In this document: positions 16,830 through 26,291 of the stretch, one piece after another | Layout of the letters: every line of letters starts with the position of its first letter | Position numbering within the stretch: position 1 is the first letter of the stretch | Assembly (NCBI GenBank): GCA_944368775.1 | Contig: CALVXB010000009.1 | Location: forward strand, 21,545 to 85,544 | DNA length: 64,000 nt | Source: an uncultured Clostridia bacterium | GTDB lineage: Bacteria > Bacillota > Clostridia > Christensenellales > Borkfalkiaceae | Direction: 5' to 3' | Program-made: the position numbers and the translations under genes | The notes under the pieces: generated by a model | Database searches by the model: none | Told to the model about the DNA's origin: nothing | The model's input: the letters and a program-made list of their open reading frames with translations, nothing else

Positions 16830-17951
16830 TTACCTCATTCTCTCGCGCAGCTCGCGCGCGCAGCGGGTGACGACTGCGGCCGCCTCGCGGCACTCCTCCT
16901 CCGTCGTCGCCTTGGACAGCGAGAGACGCAGCACGCCGTCCGCCGTCGCCTCATCCGCGCCGCACGCCAAAATGACGCGGCTGTATCTGTTTTTTGAAGA
17001 GCAAGCAGAGCCCGTGCCGACGAGCACGCCGTTGTCGTCGAGCATGTGCAGCAGCACTTCGCCGCGCAACCCGCGCGCCGAGACGCTCAAAATATACGGC
17101 GAACCGTCCTCCGGCGAGAGCACGGCGAACAGGTCTTTGTCAAGCCCCTCTTCCAAAATGCGGCGGCAGCGGGACGCGCGCGCAAAGTCTTCGGAAAGGG
17201 CAGCAAATTTGCGCTTTGCAGCCTCTTCAAACTGAAAGATGCCGAAGGTGTTCTCGGTGCCGCTGCGCAGGCCGCCTTCTTGCCCGCCGCCGAAGATGAG
17301 TGGGTGCAGCGGCGCGCCCTTGCGGTAAAAGAGCCCGCCCACCCCGCGCACGCCGCCGATCTTGTGCGCGCTGACCGCGTAAAAGTCGATGTCGGCGGTG
17401 AGGCGGAAGGGAATTTTGCCGAACGCCTGCACGCCGTCGCTGTGGAAGAGCGCGCGCGGCGACTTTTTTTTGACGGCGGCGGCGATGGCCGCGACGTCAT
17501 TGACGGCGCCCGTCTCGTTATTGACGTGGATGACGGAGACGAGCGAAGTCTGCCCGTCCACCAGCCGCAGGAGATCCTCCGTATCCACCCGGCCGCAGCG
17601 GTCGAGCTTGGCAAAGCGCACCTCGACGCCGCGGCGGGAGAGCTCCTCCGCCGCGCGGTAGACCGCCGCGTGCTCCCCTTCCGTCGTCACGAAATTGCCC
17701 CGCCGCGCCCCCGAAAAGATGGCCTGGTTGTCCGCCTCGCTGCCGCAGGAAGTGAACACGAGCCCGAACTTGGCCGCGTCAGCGATGTGCGAGAGCAGCG
17801 CGCGCCGCGCACCTTCGAGCTTGCGGTGCACCTCGAAGCTGCCGCGGTAGAGTGCGGAGGGGTTGTAAAATTCTTCGCCGAGGAAGCGCATCGCCGCTTT
17901 GACCGCCTCCGCATCGGGGGCGGTCGTCGCGGCATTGTCCAGATAGATCAT
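16830..17951 (-). CDS. Cysteine desulfurase (NifS/IscS family)
   Basis: A 373-residue PLP enzyme that takes sulfur from cysteine. It starts with MIYLDNAATT; the PLP lysine is in SAHKIGG (near 195) and the persulfide cysteine in GTGSACSSK (near 314). The short insertion after the catalytic cysteine resembles the NifS-like partner of ThiI rather than the SufS class. It is directly coupled to thiI, which suggests dedicated sulfur delivery for tRNA thiolation. The SD is weak (AGGC). Confidence 0.92.
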   Translation of the reverse strand: MIYLDNAATTAPDAEAVKAAMRFLGEEFYNPSALYRGSFEVHRKLEGARRALLSHIADAAKFGLVFTSCGSEADNQAIFSGARRGNFVTTEGEHAAVYRAAEELSRRGVEVRFAKLDRCGRVDTEDLLRLVDGQTSLVSVIHVNNETGAVNDVAAIAAAVKKKSPRALFHSDGVQAFGKIPFRLTADIDFYAVSAHKIGGVRGVGGLFYRKGAPLHPLIFGGGQEGGLRSGTENTFGIFQFEEAAKRKFAALSEDFARASRCRRILEEGLDKDLFAVLSPEDGSPYILSVSARGLRGEVLLHMLDDNGVLVGTGSACSSKNRYSRVILACGADEATADGVLRLSLSKATTEEECREAAAVVTRCARELRERMR

Positions 17952-18082
17952 AGTGCCTGTTTCCGAAAAATCGATATCCTTTGCGCGAAAGACGGACGAT
18001 CGCGCCGATCATCCGCCTCCGCGGCGCCGAAAGCGGCGCCATTGTATGCTGTTTGTGCGCCGACGGCGCAGAAATTCAAATT
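17952..18082 (-). other. Spacer between carB-dapF and the cysteine desulfurase gene
   Basis: It holds two GC hairpins, GGCGCC...GGCGCC around 18027-18046 and GCGCC...GGCGC near 18060, but no T run. I see no promoter matching the consensus, so read-through from carB-dapF into the desulfurase-thiI pair is possible. Confidence 0.4.
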
Positions 18083-21000
18083 TTAGAACTCGACGCTGCC
18101 CGCATACACCTGGCGGACGCTGCCCGTCAGCGTGACGCGGCCGTCGGAGGCATAGCGCACGATCAGATCGCCGCCGCGCAGCTTGACGGTGATGTCCTCG
18201 TCGTGCTTGCAGTAGCCGTTGAGCACCGCCGCGACGACGCTGGCCGCCGCGCCCGTGCCGCAGGCGAGCGTCTCGCCGTTGCCGCGCTCCCAGACGCGCA
18301 TTTTGAGCGTCTTGTCGTTGACGACGCGAACGAACTCGGCGTTCATGCGCTGCGGGAAGTACTCGGCGTGCTCGAAAAGCGGGCCGACGTTGGGCACGTC
18401 GACGGCGTCCACCTTGTCGCAGAAGACGACGCAGTGCGGGTTGCCGACGTTGACGAGGGTGACCTTGTAGTCCTCCCCGCCCACGTTGATGTCGCGCCCG
18501 ACGACGGTGTCCCCTTCCAGCGTGGACGGGATGGCCGCGCCGTTTAAGATAGCCTTGCCCATGTCGACGCTGACCGAGCCGACCTTGCCGCTGAAAGTGT
18601 ACAGCGTCAGCTCGCGCACGCCGCTGAGCGTCTCGATCGTGATCTTTTTGTCCTTGACGAAGCCGTTGTCGAACAGGTACTTGGCGACGCAGCGGATGGA
18701 GTTGCCCGCCATCGCGCCCTCGCTGCCGTCCTGGTTGAAGATGCGCATCTTCGCGTCGGCGACGTCAGACTTTTCGATCAGGACGATGCCGTCGCCGCCG
18801 ATGCCGTAGTGTCTGTCGACAAAGTTGATGGCGAGCGACTCGGGGCAGGTGATCTTCCCGTCCATATTGTCGAAGAAGATGTAGTCGTTGCCGCAGCTCT
18901 GCATCTTGACGAAGGAGAGCTGCGTCCTGGTCGGCCGCAGGGCGTTGATGTCGACGAGCTCGGTGTTGTCCTCGGTGAAGCGGCTGGCGATGATGTCTGC
19001 CAGCGCGTTCGCCGTATCCAGCGAGGTGAGCGTCGTGATGCCGAGCAAGATCGCGTGGTGGTGCATGCGGATGTAGTCGTCGATGGAGGCCATATCCGTC
19101 TTGCCGGTGTAGACGATGTAATCGATCTTGCCGTCGTCCATCAGGCGCATGATCTCGTCGCTCTGCGAGAGGCGGTCGACGGTCGTGACGTCGATGTCGA
19201 GGGTGCGGATGGTCTCCGCCGTGCCCGCCGTCGCGTACAGGCGCAGGCCGAGGTCACTGAACTTTTTCGCCAGCCCCAAAATTTCAAACTTATCCTGGTC
19301 GTTGACGGTGAAGTACACGCCCACTTCACGCTGCATGCTGGGGTGGCACAGCTTGAAGCCTGCCGAAACGAGCCCCTTGAAGAGCGCCTCTTCGATGGTC
19401 TTGCCCATGCCGAGCACTTCGCCCGTCGACTTCATTTCAGGACCGAGCTGCGAGTTGACGTCGTTGAGCTTTTCAAAGGAGAAGACGGGAACTTTGACAG
19501 CGACGTAGGGCGACGTCTTGTACAGGCCGGTGCCGTAGCCCAGCTTTTTCAGGCGGGCGCCCACCATGATCTTGGTGGCGAGCTCTACCATCGGAACGCC
19601 CGTCACCTTGGAGATGTACGGGATGGTGCGCGACGCGCGCGGGTTGACCTCGATGACGTACAGCTCGTTGTGGAACACGAGGAATTGGATGTTGATCAGA
19701 CCCTTCGTTTTCAGGGAGAGGGCGAGCTGCGTCGAGCACTCGATGATCTTGTCCAGCATGATGTCGCTGAGGTTGTACGGCGGGTAGACGGCGATGGAGT
19801 CGCCGCTGTGCACGCCCGCGCGCTCAATGTGCTGCATGATGCCCGGGATGAGCACGTCGGTGCCGTCGCTGATGACGTCCACTTCCAGCTCCTGCCCCAT
19901 CAGGTACTTGTCGCAGAGGACGGGGTTTTCGATGTGCTGGGCGAGGATGACGTCCATATAGCGGGAGATGTCGCTCTCGGTGAAGGCGATGGTCATGTTC
20001 TGGCCGCCGATGACGTAGGACGGGCGCAGCAGCACGGGGTAGCCCAGCTTGTCTGCCGCGGCGAGCGCCTCTTCTTTGGTCATGACGGTCAGGCCCTTCG
20101 GGCGGCTGATGCCGAACCGCTCGAGCAGCTCGTCGAAGCGCTCGCGGTCCTCTGCCATATCGACGCTGTCCGCCGAGGTGCCGAGGATGCGCACACCCTT
20201 CTTATCGAGGTAGTTGCACAGCTTGATGGCCGTCTGGCCGCCGAAGGTGATGACGACGCCGTACGGCTTCTCCTTATCGATGACGTTCTGCACGTCTTCG
20301 GGGGTGAGCGGCTCGAAGTACAGCCGGTCGGCCGTGTCGAAGTCTGTGGAGACCGTCTCGGGGTTGTTGTTGATGATGATGACCTCGTACCCGAGCTCCT
20401 TCAGCGTCCAGACGCAGTGCACGGACGAATAGTCGAACTCGATGCCCTGGCCGATGCGGATGGGGCCGGAGCCGATGACGATGATGCGCTTTTTGGTGCT
20501 CTCCTTGATGAAGGGAGTCGCCTCGTCGTGCGCGTACTCGTCGTACGTCGAATAGAAGTACGGCGTCTCGGCGGCGAACTCGGCGGCGCAGGTATCGACC
20601 ATCTTGTACACCGCCTTGCGGTGGTACGGGATCTTTTGGCCGGAGAGCGCTTCCAGCTCGCGGTCGGGGTAGCCGAGGCGCTTGCCCTCGTCGTACAGGG
20701 CGCGCGTCAGCTTTTCCGAGCGCAGGCGGCGCTCGTACACGACGAGGTTTTTGAGTTTATTGAGGAACCAGCGGTCAATCTTGGTGATCTCGAAGATCTC
20801 GTCGACGGAGATGTCCGCCTTGAGCGCGGCGTACACGGTGAACAGGCGCTCGTCGGACAGCTTTTTCAGCTCCTCGCGCAGGTCCTTCCCCTCGTACTTG
20901 TCGAGGTTGAGGGAGGAGAGGGAGATCTCGGCGCCGCGCACCGCCTTCATGATCGCCATCTCGAAGGAGGTGCCGATGGACATGACCTCGCCCGTCGCCT

Positions 21001-22129
21001 TCATGCGGGTGCCGAGCTCGCGCTTGGCGTACAGGAATTTGTCGAACGGCCACTTGGGCAGCTTGACGACGACGTAGTCGATCGTCGGCTCGAAGCAGGC
21101 GAACGTCTTGCCCGTGACGTCGTTTTTGATCTCGTCCAGCGTGTAACCGAGCGCGATCTTGGTCGCGACCTTCGCGATGGGATAGCCGGTCGCCTTGGAA
21201 GCGAGCGCGGACGAACGGGATACGCGCGGGTTGACCTCGATGACCGAATACTCGAAGGAATCGGGGTTGAGCGCGAATTGGCAGTTGCAGCCGCCCTCGA
21301 TGCCCAGCTCTGTGATGATCTTGAGGGATGCGCTGCGCAGCATCTGGTATTCTTTGTCGGAGAGGGTCACGGCGGGCGCGATGACGATGGAGTCGCCCGT
21401 GTGGATGCCGACGGGGTCGAAGTTTTCCATCGAGCAGACGGTGATTACGTTGCCGTGGCCGTCGCGCAGCACTTCAAACTCGATCTCCTTCCAGCCGTAG
21501 ATGTACTTTTCGACCAGCACCTGCGTGATGGGCGAGAGCATCAGGCCGTTGTGCGAGACGGAGCGCAGCTCCTCCTCGTTGTAGGCGACGCCGCCGCCCG
21601 CGCCGCCCAGCGTGAAGGCGGGGCGGATGATGACGGGGTAGCCGATGCGCTCGGCGACCGCCACGCACTCGTCCACCGTATAGGCGATGTCGGACGGGAC
21701 GACGGGCTGGCCGATCTTCTGCATGGTCTCTTTGAACAGCTCGCGGTCCTCCGCGCGGTCGATGGCGTCCACCTTGGTGCCGATCAGCTTGACCCCCCAC
21801 TCGTCGAGGAAGCCCTCTTTGGCGAGCTGGCAGCCGATGGTCAGACCGGTCTGGCCGCCGAGGGAGGCGAGCAGGCTGTCCGGGCGCTCCTTTTTGATGA
21901 TGCGCTTGATGGACTCGAGGGTGAGCGGCTCGAGATAAATTTCATCGGCGAGCGCCTTGTCCGTCATGATGGTCGCGGGGTTGGAGTTGCAGAGCACGAC
22001 GTTGACGCCTGCGTCTTTGAGGACGCGGCAGGCCTGCGCGCCCGCATAGTCGAACTCCGCCGCCTGGCCGATGACGATCGGGCCGGAGCCGATCACGAGT
22101 ACTTTTTTGATGTCGCTTCTTTTAGGCAT
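18083..22129 (-). CDS. carB: Carbamoyl-phosphate synthase large chain fused to diaminopimelate epimerase (CarB-DapF)
   Basis: One uninterrupted frame of 1348 codons. Residues 1 to about 1070 are a full CarB: two ATP-grasp halves (IGSGPIVIGQAAEFDYAG and IGSGPIRIGQGIEFDYSS at their starts) and the C-terminal MGS domain ending ...ELVDINALR. Residues about 1071-1348 are a complete DapF starting SFVKMQSCGND, with both catalytic cysteines: C1147 in GNSIRC and C1290 in ETLACGTGAA. CarB makes carbamoyl phosphate for arginine and pyrimidines; DapF makes meso-diaminopimelate for lysine and peptidoglycan. The ATG overlaps the carA stop by eight bases. The junction is short, without an obvious long linker. 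Confidence 0.93.
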   Translation of the reverse strand: MPKRSDIKKVLVIGSGPIVIGQAAEFDYAGAQACRVLKDAGVNVVLCNSNPATIMTDKALADEIYLEPLTLESIKRIIKKERPDSLLASLGGQTGLTIGCQLAKEGFLDEWGVKLIGTKVDAIDRAEDRELFKETMQKIGQPVVPSDIAYTVDECVAVAERIGYPVIIRPAFTLGGAGGGVAYNEEELRSVSHNGLMLSPITQVLVEKYIYGWKEIEFEVLRDGHGNVITVCSMENFDPVGIHTGDSIVIAPAVTLSDKEYQMLRSASLKIITELGIEGGCNCQFALNPDSFEYSVIEVNPRVSRSSALASKATGYPIAKVATKIALGYTLDEIKNDVTGKTFACFEPTIDYVVVKLPKWPFDKFLYAKRELGTRMKATGEVMSIGTSFEMAIMKAVRGAEISLSSLNLDKYEGKDLREELKKLSDERLFTVYAALKADISVDEIFEITKIDRWFLNKLKNLVVYERRLRSEKLTRALYDEGKRLGYPDRELEALSGQKIPYHRKAVYKMVDTCAAEFAAETPYFYSTYDEYAHDEATPFIKESTKKRIIVIGSGPIRIGQGIEFDYSSVHCVWTLKELGYEVIIINNNPETVSTDFDTADRLYFEPLTPEDVQNVIDKEKPYGVVITFGGQTAIKLCNYLDKKGVRILGTSADSVDMAEDRERFDELLERFGISRPKGLTVMTKEEALAAADKLGYPVLLRPSYVIGGQNMTIAFTESDISRYMDVILAQHIENPVLCDKYLMGQELEVDVISDGTDVLIPGIMQHIERAGVHSGDSIAVYPPYNLSDIMLDKIIECSTQLALSLKTKGLINIQFLVFHNELYVIEVNPRASRTIPYISKVTGVPMVELATKIMVGARLKKLGYGTGLYKTSPYVAVKVPVFSFEKLNDVNSQLGPEMKSTGEVLGMGKTIEEALFKGLVSAGFKLCHPSMQREVGVYFTVNDQDKFEILGLAKKFSDLGLRLYATAGTAETIRTLDIDVTTVDRLSQSDEIMRLMDDGKIDYIVYTGKTDMASIDDYIRMHHHAILLGITTLTSLDTANALADIIASRFTEDNTELVDINALRPTRTQLSFVKMQSCGNDYIFFDNMDGKITCPESLAINFVDRHYGIGGDGIVLIEKSDVADAKMRIFNQDGSEGAMAGNSIRCVAKYLFDNGFVKDKKITIETLSGVRELTLYTFSGKVGSVSVDMGKAILNGAAIPSTLEGDTVVGRDINVGGEDYKVTLVNVGNPHCVVFCDKVDAVDVPNVGPLFEHAEYFPQRMNAEFVRVVNDKTLKMRVWERGNGETLACGTGAAASVVAAVLNGYCKHDEDITVKLRGGDLIVRYASDGRVTLTGSVRQVYAGSVEF

Positions 22130-23201
22130 TAGCTTTCCCTCCGTCCATCATGTGGATAAAGCGGTCGAACAGGTCGCGCGCGTCCAGCGGGCCGGCGCAC
22201 GCCTCCGGATGGAACTGCACCGTGAAGGCGTTCAAATTGGGATACTCGACGCCCTCGCAGGTGTTGTCGTTCGCGTTGATGAAGCTGAGCGTGCCGACGC
22301 CCTTGATGGAATCGGCGAGCACCTCGTAGCCGTGGTTCTGGCTGGAGATGTACACGGTGCCCGTGCTCAACTCCTTGACGGGCTGGTTGGCGCCGCGGTG
22401 GCCGTACTTCATTTTTTTGGTCTTGCCTCCCATCGCGAGCGCGAACAGCTGGTGGCCGAGGCAGATGCCGAAGACGGGCAGCTTGCCCGCGAGCTTGCGG
22501 ATGTTCGCGATGATGTCGGTATTCTCCGCCGGGTCGCCCGGACCGTTGGTCAGCATGACCCCGCTCGGGTGCAGCTCGAGGATCTGTTCCGCCGTGTACC
22601 ACGCGGGGACGCGGATGACGTTGCACCCCCGCCTGACCAGCTCGCGCACGATATTCTCCTTCGCGCCGAAGTCCCAGAGCACGACGGTGCGCTTCGCGTC
22701 CTCCGCCGCGTAGTCGATGCGGTCGCGGCAGGTGCAGTGCATGACGGCGCCGCGGATGGCGTATTCGTTGACGGCCGTAAAGTCGGTCAGCGGTTTAGAA
22801 GAGATGACCGCGTTCATGACGCCCGCCTCGCGCACCGTCTTGGTCAGTTCGCGCGTGTCGACGCCATAGATGCCGGGGATGCCGCTCCTTTTGAGGAAAT
22901 CGTCGAGCGTGCCCTCGCAGCGGAAATTGGAGGGCTGCTCGCAGTATTCGCGCACGATATAGGCGGAAAGATACGGCTTTTTGCTCTCTCTGTCCGAAAG
23001 GATCATGCCGTAGTTTCCGATCAGCGGGAAGGTCTGGATGACGATCTGCCCGTAGTAACTCGGATCGGTGAGCGTCTCGATGTAGCCCGTCATGCCCGTC
23101 GTAAAGACGAGCTCGCCGACCACATCCCCTTTCGCACCGAACCTCTTGCCTTCAAAGACCCGCCCGTTCTGCAAGGTCAGATAAACTTTTTCTTCCTTCA
23201 T
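22122..23201 (-). CDS. carA: Carbamoyl-phosphate synthase small chain
   Basis: A 359-residue glutaminase subunit that feeds ammonia to CarB. The class I glutamine amidotransferase nucleophile is in FGICLGHQLF (near 242), and the triad His-Glu is in QFHPEACAGP (near 330). I chose the ATG at 23201 because AAAGGA precedes it at proper distance and it gives the usual N-terminus MKEEKVYLTL. An ATG at 23225 overlapping the argF stop is the alternative. It ends eight bases inside carB. Confidence 0.94.
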   Translation of the reverse strand: MKEEKVYLTLQNGRVFEGKRFGAKGDVVGELVFTTGMTGYIETLTDPSYYGQIVIQTFPLIGNYGMILSDRESKKPYLSAYIVREYCEQPSNFRCEGTLDDFLKRSGIPGIYGVDTRELTKTVREAGVMNAVISSKPLTDFTAVNEYAIRGAVMHCTCRDRIDYAAEDAKRTVVLWDFGAKENIVRELVRRGCNVIRVPAWYTAEQILELHPSGVMLTNGPGDPAENTDIIANIRKLAGKLPVFGICLGHQLFALAMGGKTKKMKYGHRGANQPVKELSTGTVYISSQNHGYEVLADSIKGVGTLSFINANDNTCEGVEYPNLNAFTVQFHPEACAGPLDARDLFDRFIHMMDGGKANA

Positions 23202-23221
23202 AGCGATCCTTTCCGTGTTTT

Positions 23222-24124
23222 TCATTTGAGGAGTTTGACCAACACCGCTTTTTGTGCGTGCAGGCGGTTTTCCGCCTCGTCGAAGATGTCATTTGCGTGC
23301 GCCTCGAACACCTCGTCGGTGATCTCCTCACCGCGGTGGGCGGGCAGGCAGTGCAGTACCATCGCGTCCGGCTTGGCGACGGAGAGCAGATCCCCGTCGA
23401 TGCAGTAGCTGCGGAACACCTTTTCGCGCTCCGCCTTTTCTCCCTCCTGCCCCATCGACGCCCACACGTCCGTGTACAGCACGTCGGCGTCTTTGGCCGC
23501 CGCCTTCAGGTCGCTCGTCACGGTCAGGCGGCCGGTCGCGAAGCCGCGCGCGAGGATGTCGGGGTCGGGGCGGTAGTCGTCGGGGCAGGCGACGGAGACT
23601 TCCATCCCCGTCTTGAGGCCGCCGACGATGAGCGAGTTCGCCATGTTGTTGCCGTCTCCGACGAAGCACAGCTTGAGCCCCTTGAGGCTGCCCTTGTATT
23701 CGCGGATGGTCATCAGGTCGGCGAGCACCTGGCAGGGGTGACAGTAATCCGTCAGCCCGTTGATGATCGGAATGGAGCCGTAAGCCGCGAGGTCCTCGAC
23801 GTCCTGCTGGGCGAACGTGCGGATCATGATGCCGTCGAGGTAGCGCGAGAGGACGCGCACCGTGTCCTTGATCGGCTCGCCGCGGCCGATCTGCAGGTCG
23901 CGCCCGGAGAGGAACAGCGCGTGGCCGCCCAGCTCGTACATGCCCACCTCAAAGCTGACGCGGGTGCGCGTGGACGACTTTTGGAAGATCATGCCCAGCT
24001 TCTTCCCCTCCAGCAAGTGGTGGCGGATGTTGTTTTTGCGCTCGTACTTGAGTTGGTCGGCAAGGTTCAGGATGCCGAAGATCTCCTCCGTGCTCAGATC
24101 CGACAGTTTCAGCAGATGTTTCAT
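23222..24124 (-). CDS. argF: Ornithine carbamoyltransferase
   Basis: A 300-residue enzyme that makes citrulline from ornithine and carbamoyl phosphate. The carbamoyl-phosphate loop is SSTRTRVSFE near residues 49-58; the ornithine-side motif is HCLPAHRGEEI near 262. The ATG follows GAGGTGATATCGGA and overlaps the argD stop by four bases. Its co-substrate source, carAB, follows directly, so the unit channels carbamoyl phosphate to arginine. Confidence 0.95.
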   Translation of the reverse strand: MKHLLKLSDLSTEEIFGILNLADQLKYERKNNIRHHLLEGKKLGMIFQKSSTRTRVSFEVGMYELGGHALFLSGRDLQIGRGEPIKDTVRVLSRYLDGIMIRTFAQQDVEDLAAYGSIPIINGLTDYCHPCQVLADLMTIREYKGSLKGLKLCFVGDGNNMANSLIVGGLKTGMEVSVACPDDYRPDPDILARGFATGRLTVTSDLKAAAKDADVLYTDVWASMGQEGEKAEREKVFRSYCIDGDLLSVAKPDAMVLHCLPAHRGEEITDEVFEAHANDIFDEAENRLHAQKAVLVKLLK

Positions 24125-25287
24125 TCCGATATCACCTCATTCAAAATTTGCAGTCCGAAATCAAGTTCGTCCTTGCGGACGGTCAGCGGCGGAAGCAGGC
24201 GCACCCTGTCTTTCGCCGTCAACACGATCAACCCGCGCTCGAGGCACTTTTCCGCCACCTCGCGCGAGCTCTTGGTCGTCAGCAGCCCGATCATCAGGCC
24301 GAGGCCGGCCACTTCCTTTACGTTTTTGATGCGGCCGAGGTGTGTGAAGAGGTAGGCGCTCTTGCCCTGCACCTCGAGCAGCAGGTCGCGGTCGATGCGG
24401 CGCAAAATGCTGCACGCGCCCGCGCACGCGATCGGGTTGCCGCCGAACGTCGAGCCGTGGTCGCCCGCGCCCAGCGTGTGTTCGCACTTGTCAAAGAACA
24501 TGGTCGCGCCGAGGGGCAGGCCGCCAGCGAGGCCCTTCGCCGTCGAAACGACGTCCGGATGGATGCCGTACTGCTCGTAGGCGTACAGCGTGCCCGTGCG
24601 GCCGTTGCCCGTCTGCACCTCGTCGATCATCAGCAGGATGTCGTTCTTTTTGCAGAAGCGCTCGACGGCGAGCACCTCTTCCTTATCCAGCGGGCGCACG
24701 CCGCCCTCCCCCTGCACGAGCTCTAAAAGAACGGCGCACGTCTGCTTCGAGCAATGCGCGCGCACGCTCGCTGCGGTCGGCTCGGCGTACGAAAACCCTT
24801 CCAAAAAGGGCATAAAATAGCGGTGCATGGCATCCTGCCCGGTCGCGGACAGCGTCGCCATCGTGCGGCCGTGGAAGGAATTTTTCAGCGTGACGATGTG
24901 GTAGCGCCCCTCGCCGTACTTGTCGTAGGAGTACTTGCGCGCCGCTTTGATGGCGCACTCGTTCGCCTCCGCACCCGAATTGGAAAAGAACACCTTTTTT
25001 GCGCCCGTGCGCTCGCACAGCATGGCGGCGAGCTCTGCCTGCGGGCGGGTATAGTACAGGTTGCTCGCGTGCTGCACCTTGTCGAGCTGGTCGATGACCG
25101 CCTCCTTCCATTCCTCGTCGTTGACGCCGAAGGAATTGACGGCGATGCCGCTGCCGAAGTCGACGTATTTTTTGCCGCTCTCCGAATACAGCGACGCGCC
25201 TTCGCCGCGCACGATGTCCGCGGGAAAGCGATTATATGTGTTGGCGATGTATTTTTGGTCTTTTTCGCGAAGTTCTTCAAAGCTCAT
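24121..25287 (-). CDS. argD: Acetylornithine aminotransferase
   Basis: A 388-residue class III PLP aminotransferase that makes N-acetylornithine from N-acetylglutamate semialdehyde. The PLP lysine is in STAKGLAGGLPLG near residue 249; SNSGAEANECAIKAAR is the phosphate-binding region. The ATG follows AGGTGAACT. It opens the second half of the arginine cluster, with its own promoter at 25306-25334. Confidence 0.94.
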   Translation of the reverse strand: MSFEELREKDQKYIANTYNRFPADIVRGEGASLYSESGKKYVDFGSGIAVNSFGVNDEEWKEAVIDQLDKVQHASNLYYTRPQAELAAMLCERTGAKKVFFSNSGAEANECAIKAARKYSYDKYGEGRYHIVTLKNSFHGRTMATLSATGQDAMHRYFMPFLEGFSYAEPTAASVRAHCSKQTCAVLLELVQGEGGVRPLDKEEVLAVERFCKKNDILLMIDEVQTGNGRTGTLYAYEQYGIHPDVVSTAKGLAGGLPLGATMFFDKCEHTLGAGDHGSTFGGNPIACAGACSILRRIDRDLLLEVQGKSAYLFTHLGRIKNVKEVAGLGLMIGLLTTKSSREVAEKCLERGLIVLTAKDRVRLLPPLTVRKDELDFGLQILNEVISE

Positions 25288-25305
25288 AGTTCACCTATTT
25301 TATCT

Positions 25306-25334
25306 ATTTTATCATAAATCGGCGGCAAAGGCAA
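25306..25334 (-). promoter_or_regulatory. Promoter of argD-argF-carA-carB/dapF
   Basis: On the minus strand TTGCCT (25329-25334) and TAAAAT (25306-25311) are spaced by 17 bases, about 19 bases upstream of argD. It lies downstream of the argB terminator, which supports a separate transcription unit. Confidence 0.55.
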
Positions 25335-25394
25335 TTGTTTGGCCGACTTTTTCCTCCTCGGCCGCCCTTTTCTCATGAAGCGCGCCGTAAAAAA

Positions 25395-25416
25395 AGACCG
25401 ATGAGGCCATCAGTCT
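25395..25416 (-). terminator. Terminator overlapping the argB stop
   Basis: AGACCGATG (25395-25403) pairs with CATCAGTCT (25408-25416) apart from one wobble. On the minus strand seven T residues follow. The argB stop codon (25410-25412) lies within the stem. Confidence 0.8.
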
Positions 25417-26276
25417 TCGTTTACAAACATGGTGCCGACGCCGCGGTCGGACAATGTTTCGACGAGGATAGAGTGCTCTACCCTTCCGTCGATGATAAAT
25501 ACCTTTTTGACGCCGCGGCGGATCGCGTCACGGCAGCACTCGATCTTGGGGATCATGCCGCCCGAAATGATGCCCTGCTTGATGAGGGAGGGAATGTCGC
25601 TCACCCAGATCTTTTCGATGAGGCTGCTCTCGTCATCCTTGTCGCGCAGCACGCCCTTGGTGTCCGTCATGAGGATGAGGCTGGTCGCCCCCAGCGCGCC
25701 CGCAATGACGGCGGAAGCGGTGTCTGCGTTGACGTTGTAGATGTGCCCCTCATCGTCGTAGCCGACGGTGGATACGACGGGGATATACCCCTTGTCGAGC
25801 GCGTCGGTGATGACTTTTGTGTCCATCTCGGTGATGCGGCCGACGTAGCCGAGACGCTCGTCCGCCTTGCAGCACTTCATCATATGCCCGTCGATGCCGC
25901 ACAGGCCGAGCGCCTTGCCGCCGATGCTCTCGAGGATGTTGACGAGCGACTTGTTGATCTTGCCCGCGAGCACCATGCGCACGATCTCTGCCGTCTCCTC
26001 GTCGGTATAGCGCAGACCGTCGACAAAGACGGACTCCTTGCCGATCTTTTTGAGCATCTCCGAGATCTCCGGCCCGCCGCCGTGCACCAGCACGACGCGC
26101 ACGCCGATGAGGTTGAGGAGGACGATGTCGCGCATGACGGACATCTTCAAACGGTCGTTGATCATCGCGTTGCCGCCGTACTTGACGACGACGATCTTGC
26201 CGTTATAGCTCTGGATATACGGCAGCGCCTCGATGAGGACTTGGGCGCGGTACTGCTTTTCGTTGATGTTTTCCAT
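25410..26276 (-). CDS. argB: Acetylglutamate kinase
   Basis: A 288-residue amino-acid kinase that phosphorylates N-acetylglutamate. Motifs are VVVKYGGNAM near residue 30, LVHGGGPEIS near 63 and the TDTKGVL nucleotide region near 205. AGGAGGAACAGGCA precedes the ATG. It lies between argJ and the terminator at 25395-25416. Confidence 0.95.
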   Translation of the reverse strand: MENINEKQYRAQVLIEALPYIQSYNGKIVVVKYGGNAMINDRLKMSVMRDIVLLNLIGVRVVLVHGGGPEISEMLKKIGKESVFVDGLRYTDEETAEIVRMVLAGKINKSLVNILESIGGKALGLCGIDGHMMKCCKADERLGYVGRITEMDTKVITDALDKGYIPVVSTVGYDDEGHIYNVNADTASAVIAGALGATSLILMTDTKGVLRDKDDESSLIEKIWVSDIPSLIKQGIISGGMIPKIECCRDAIRRGVKKVFIIDGRVEHSILVETLSDRGVGTMFVNED

Positions 26277-26291
26277 TGCCTGTTCCTCCTC

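Noticed and set aside
18809..22132. Very long plus-strand open frame (over 1100 codons) opposite carB
   Set aside because: It mirrors carB codons in GC-rich sequence and has no recognisable domain, promoter or SD. Similar mirror frames lie opposite mutS (9679-11721), the arg genes (25335-27848) and htpG/ispH (45614-48724).
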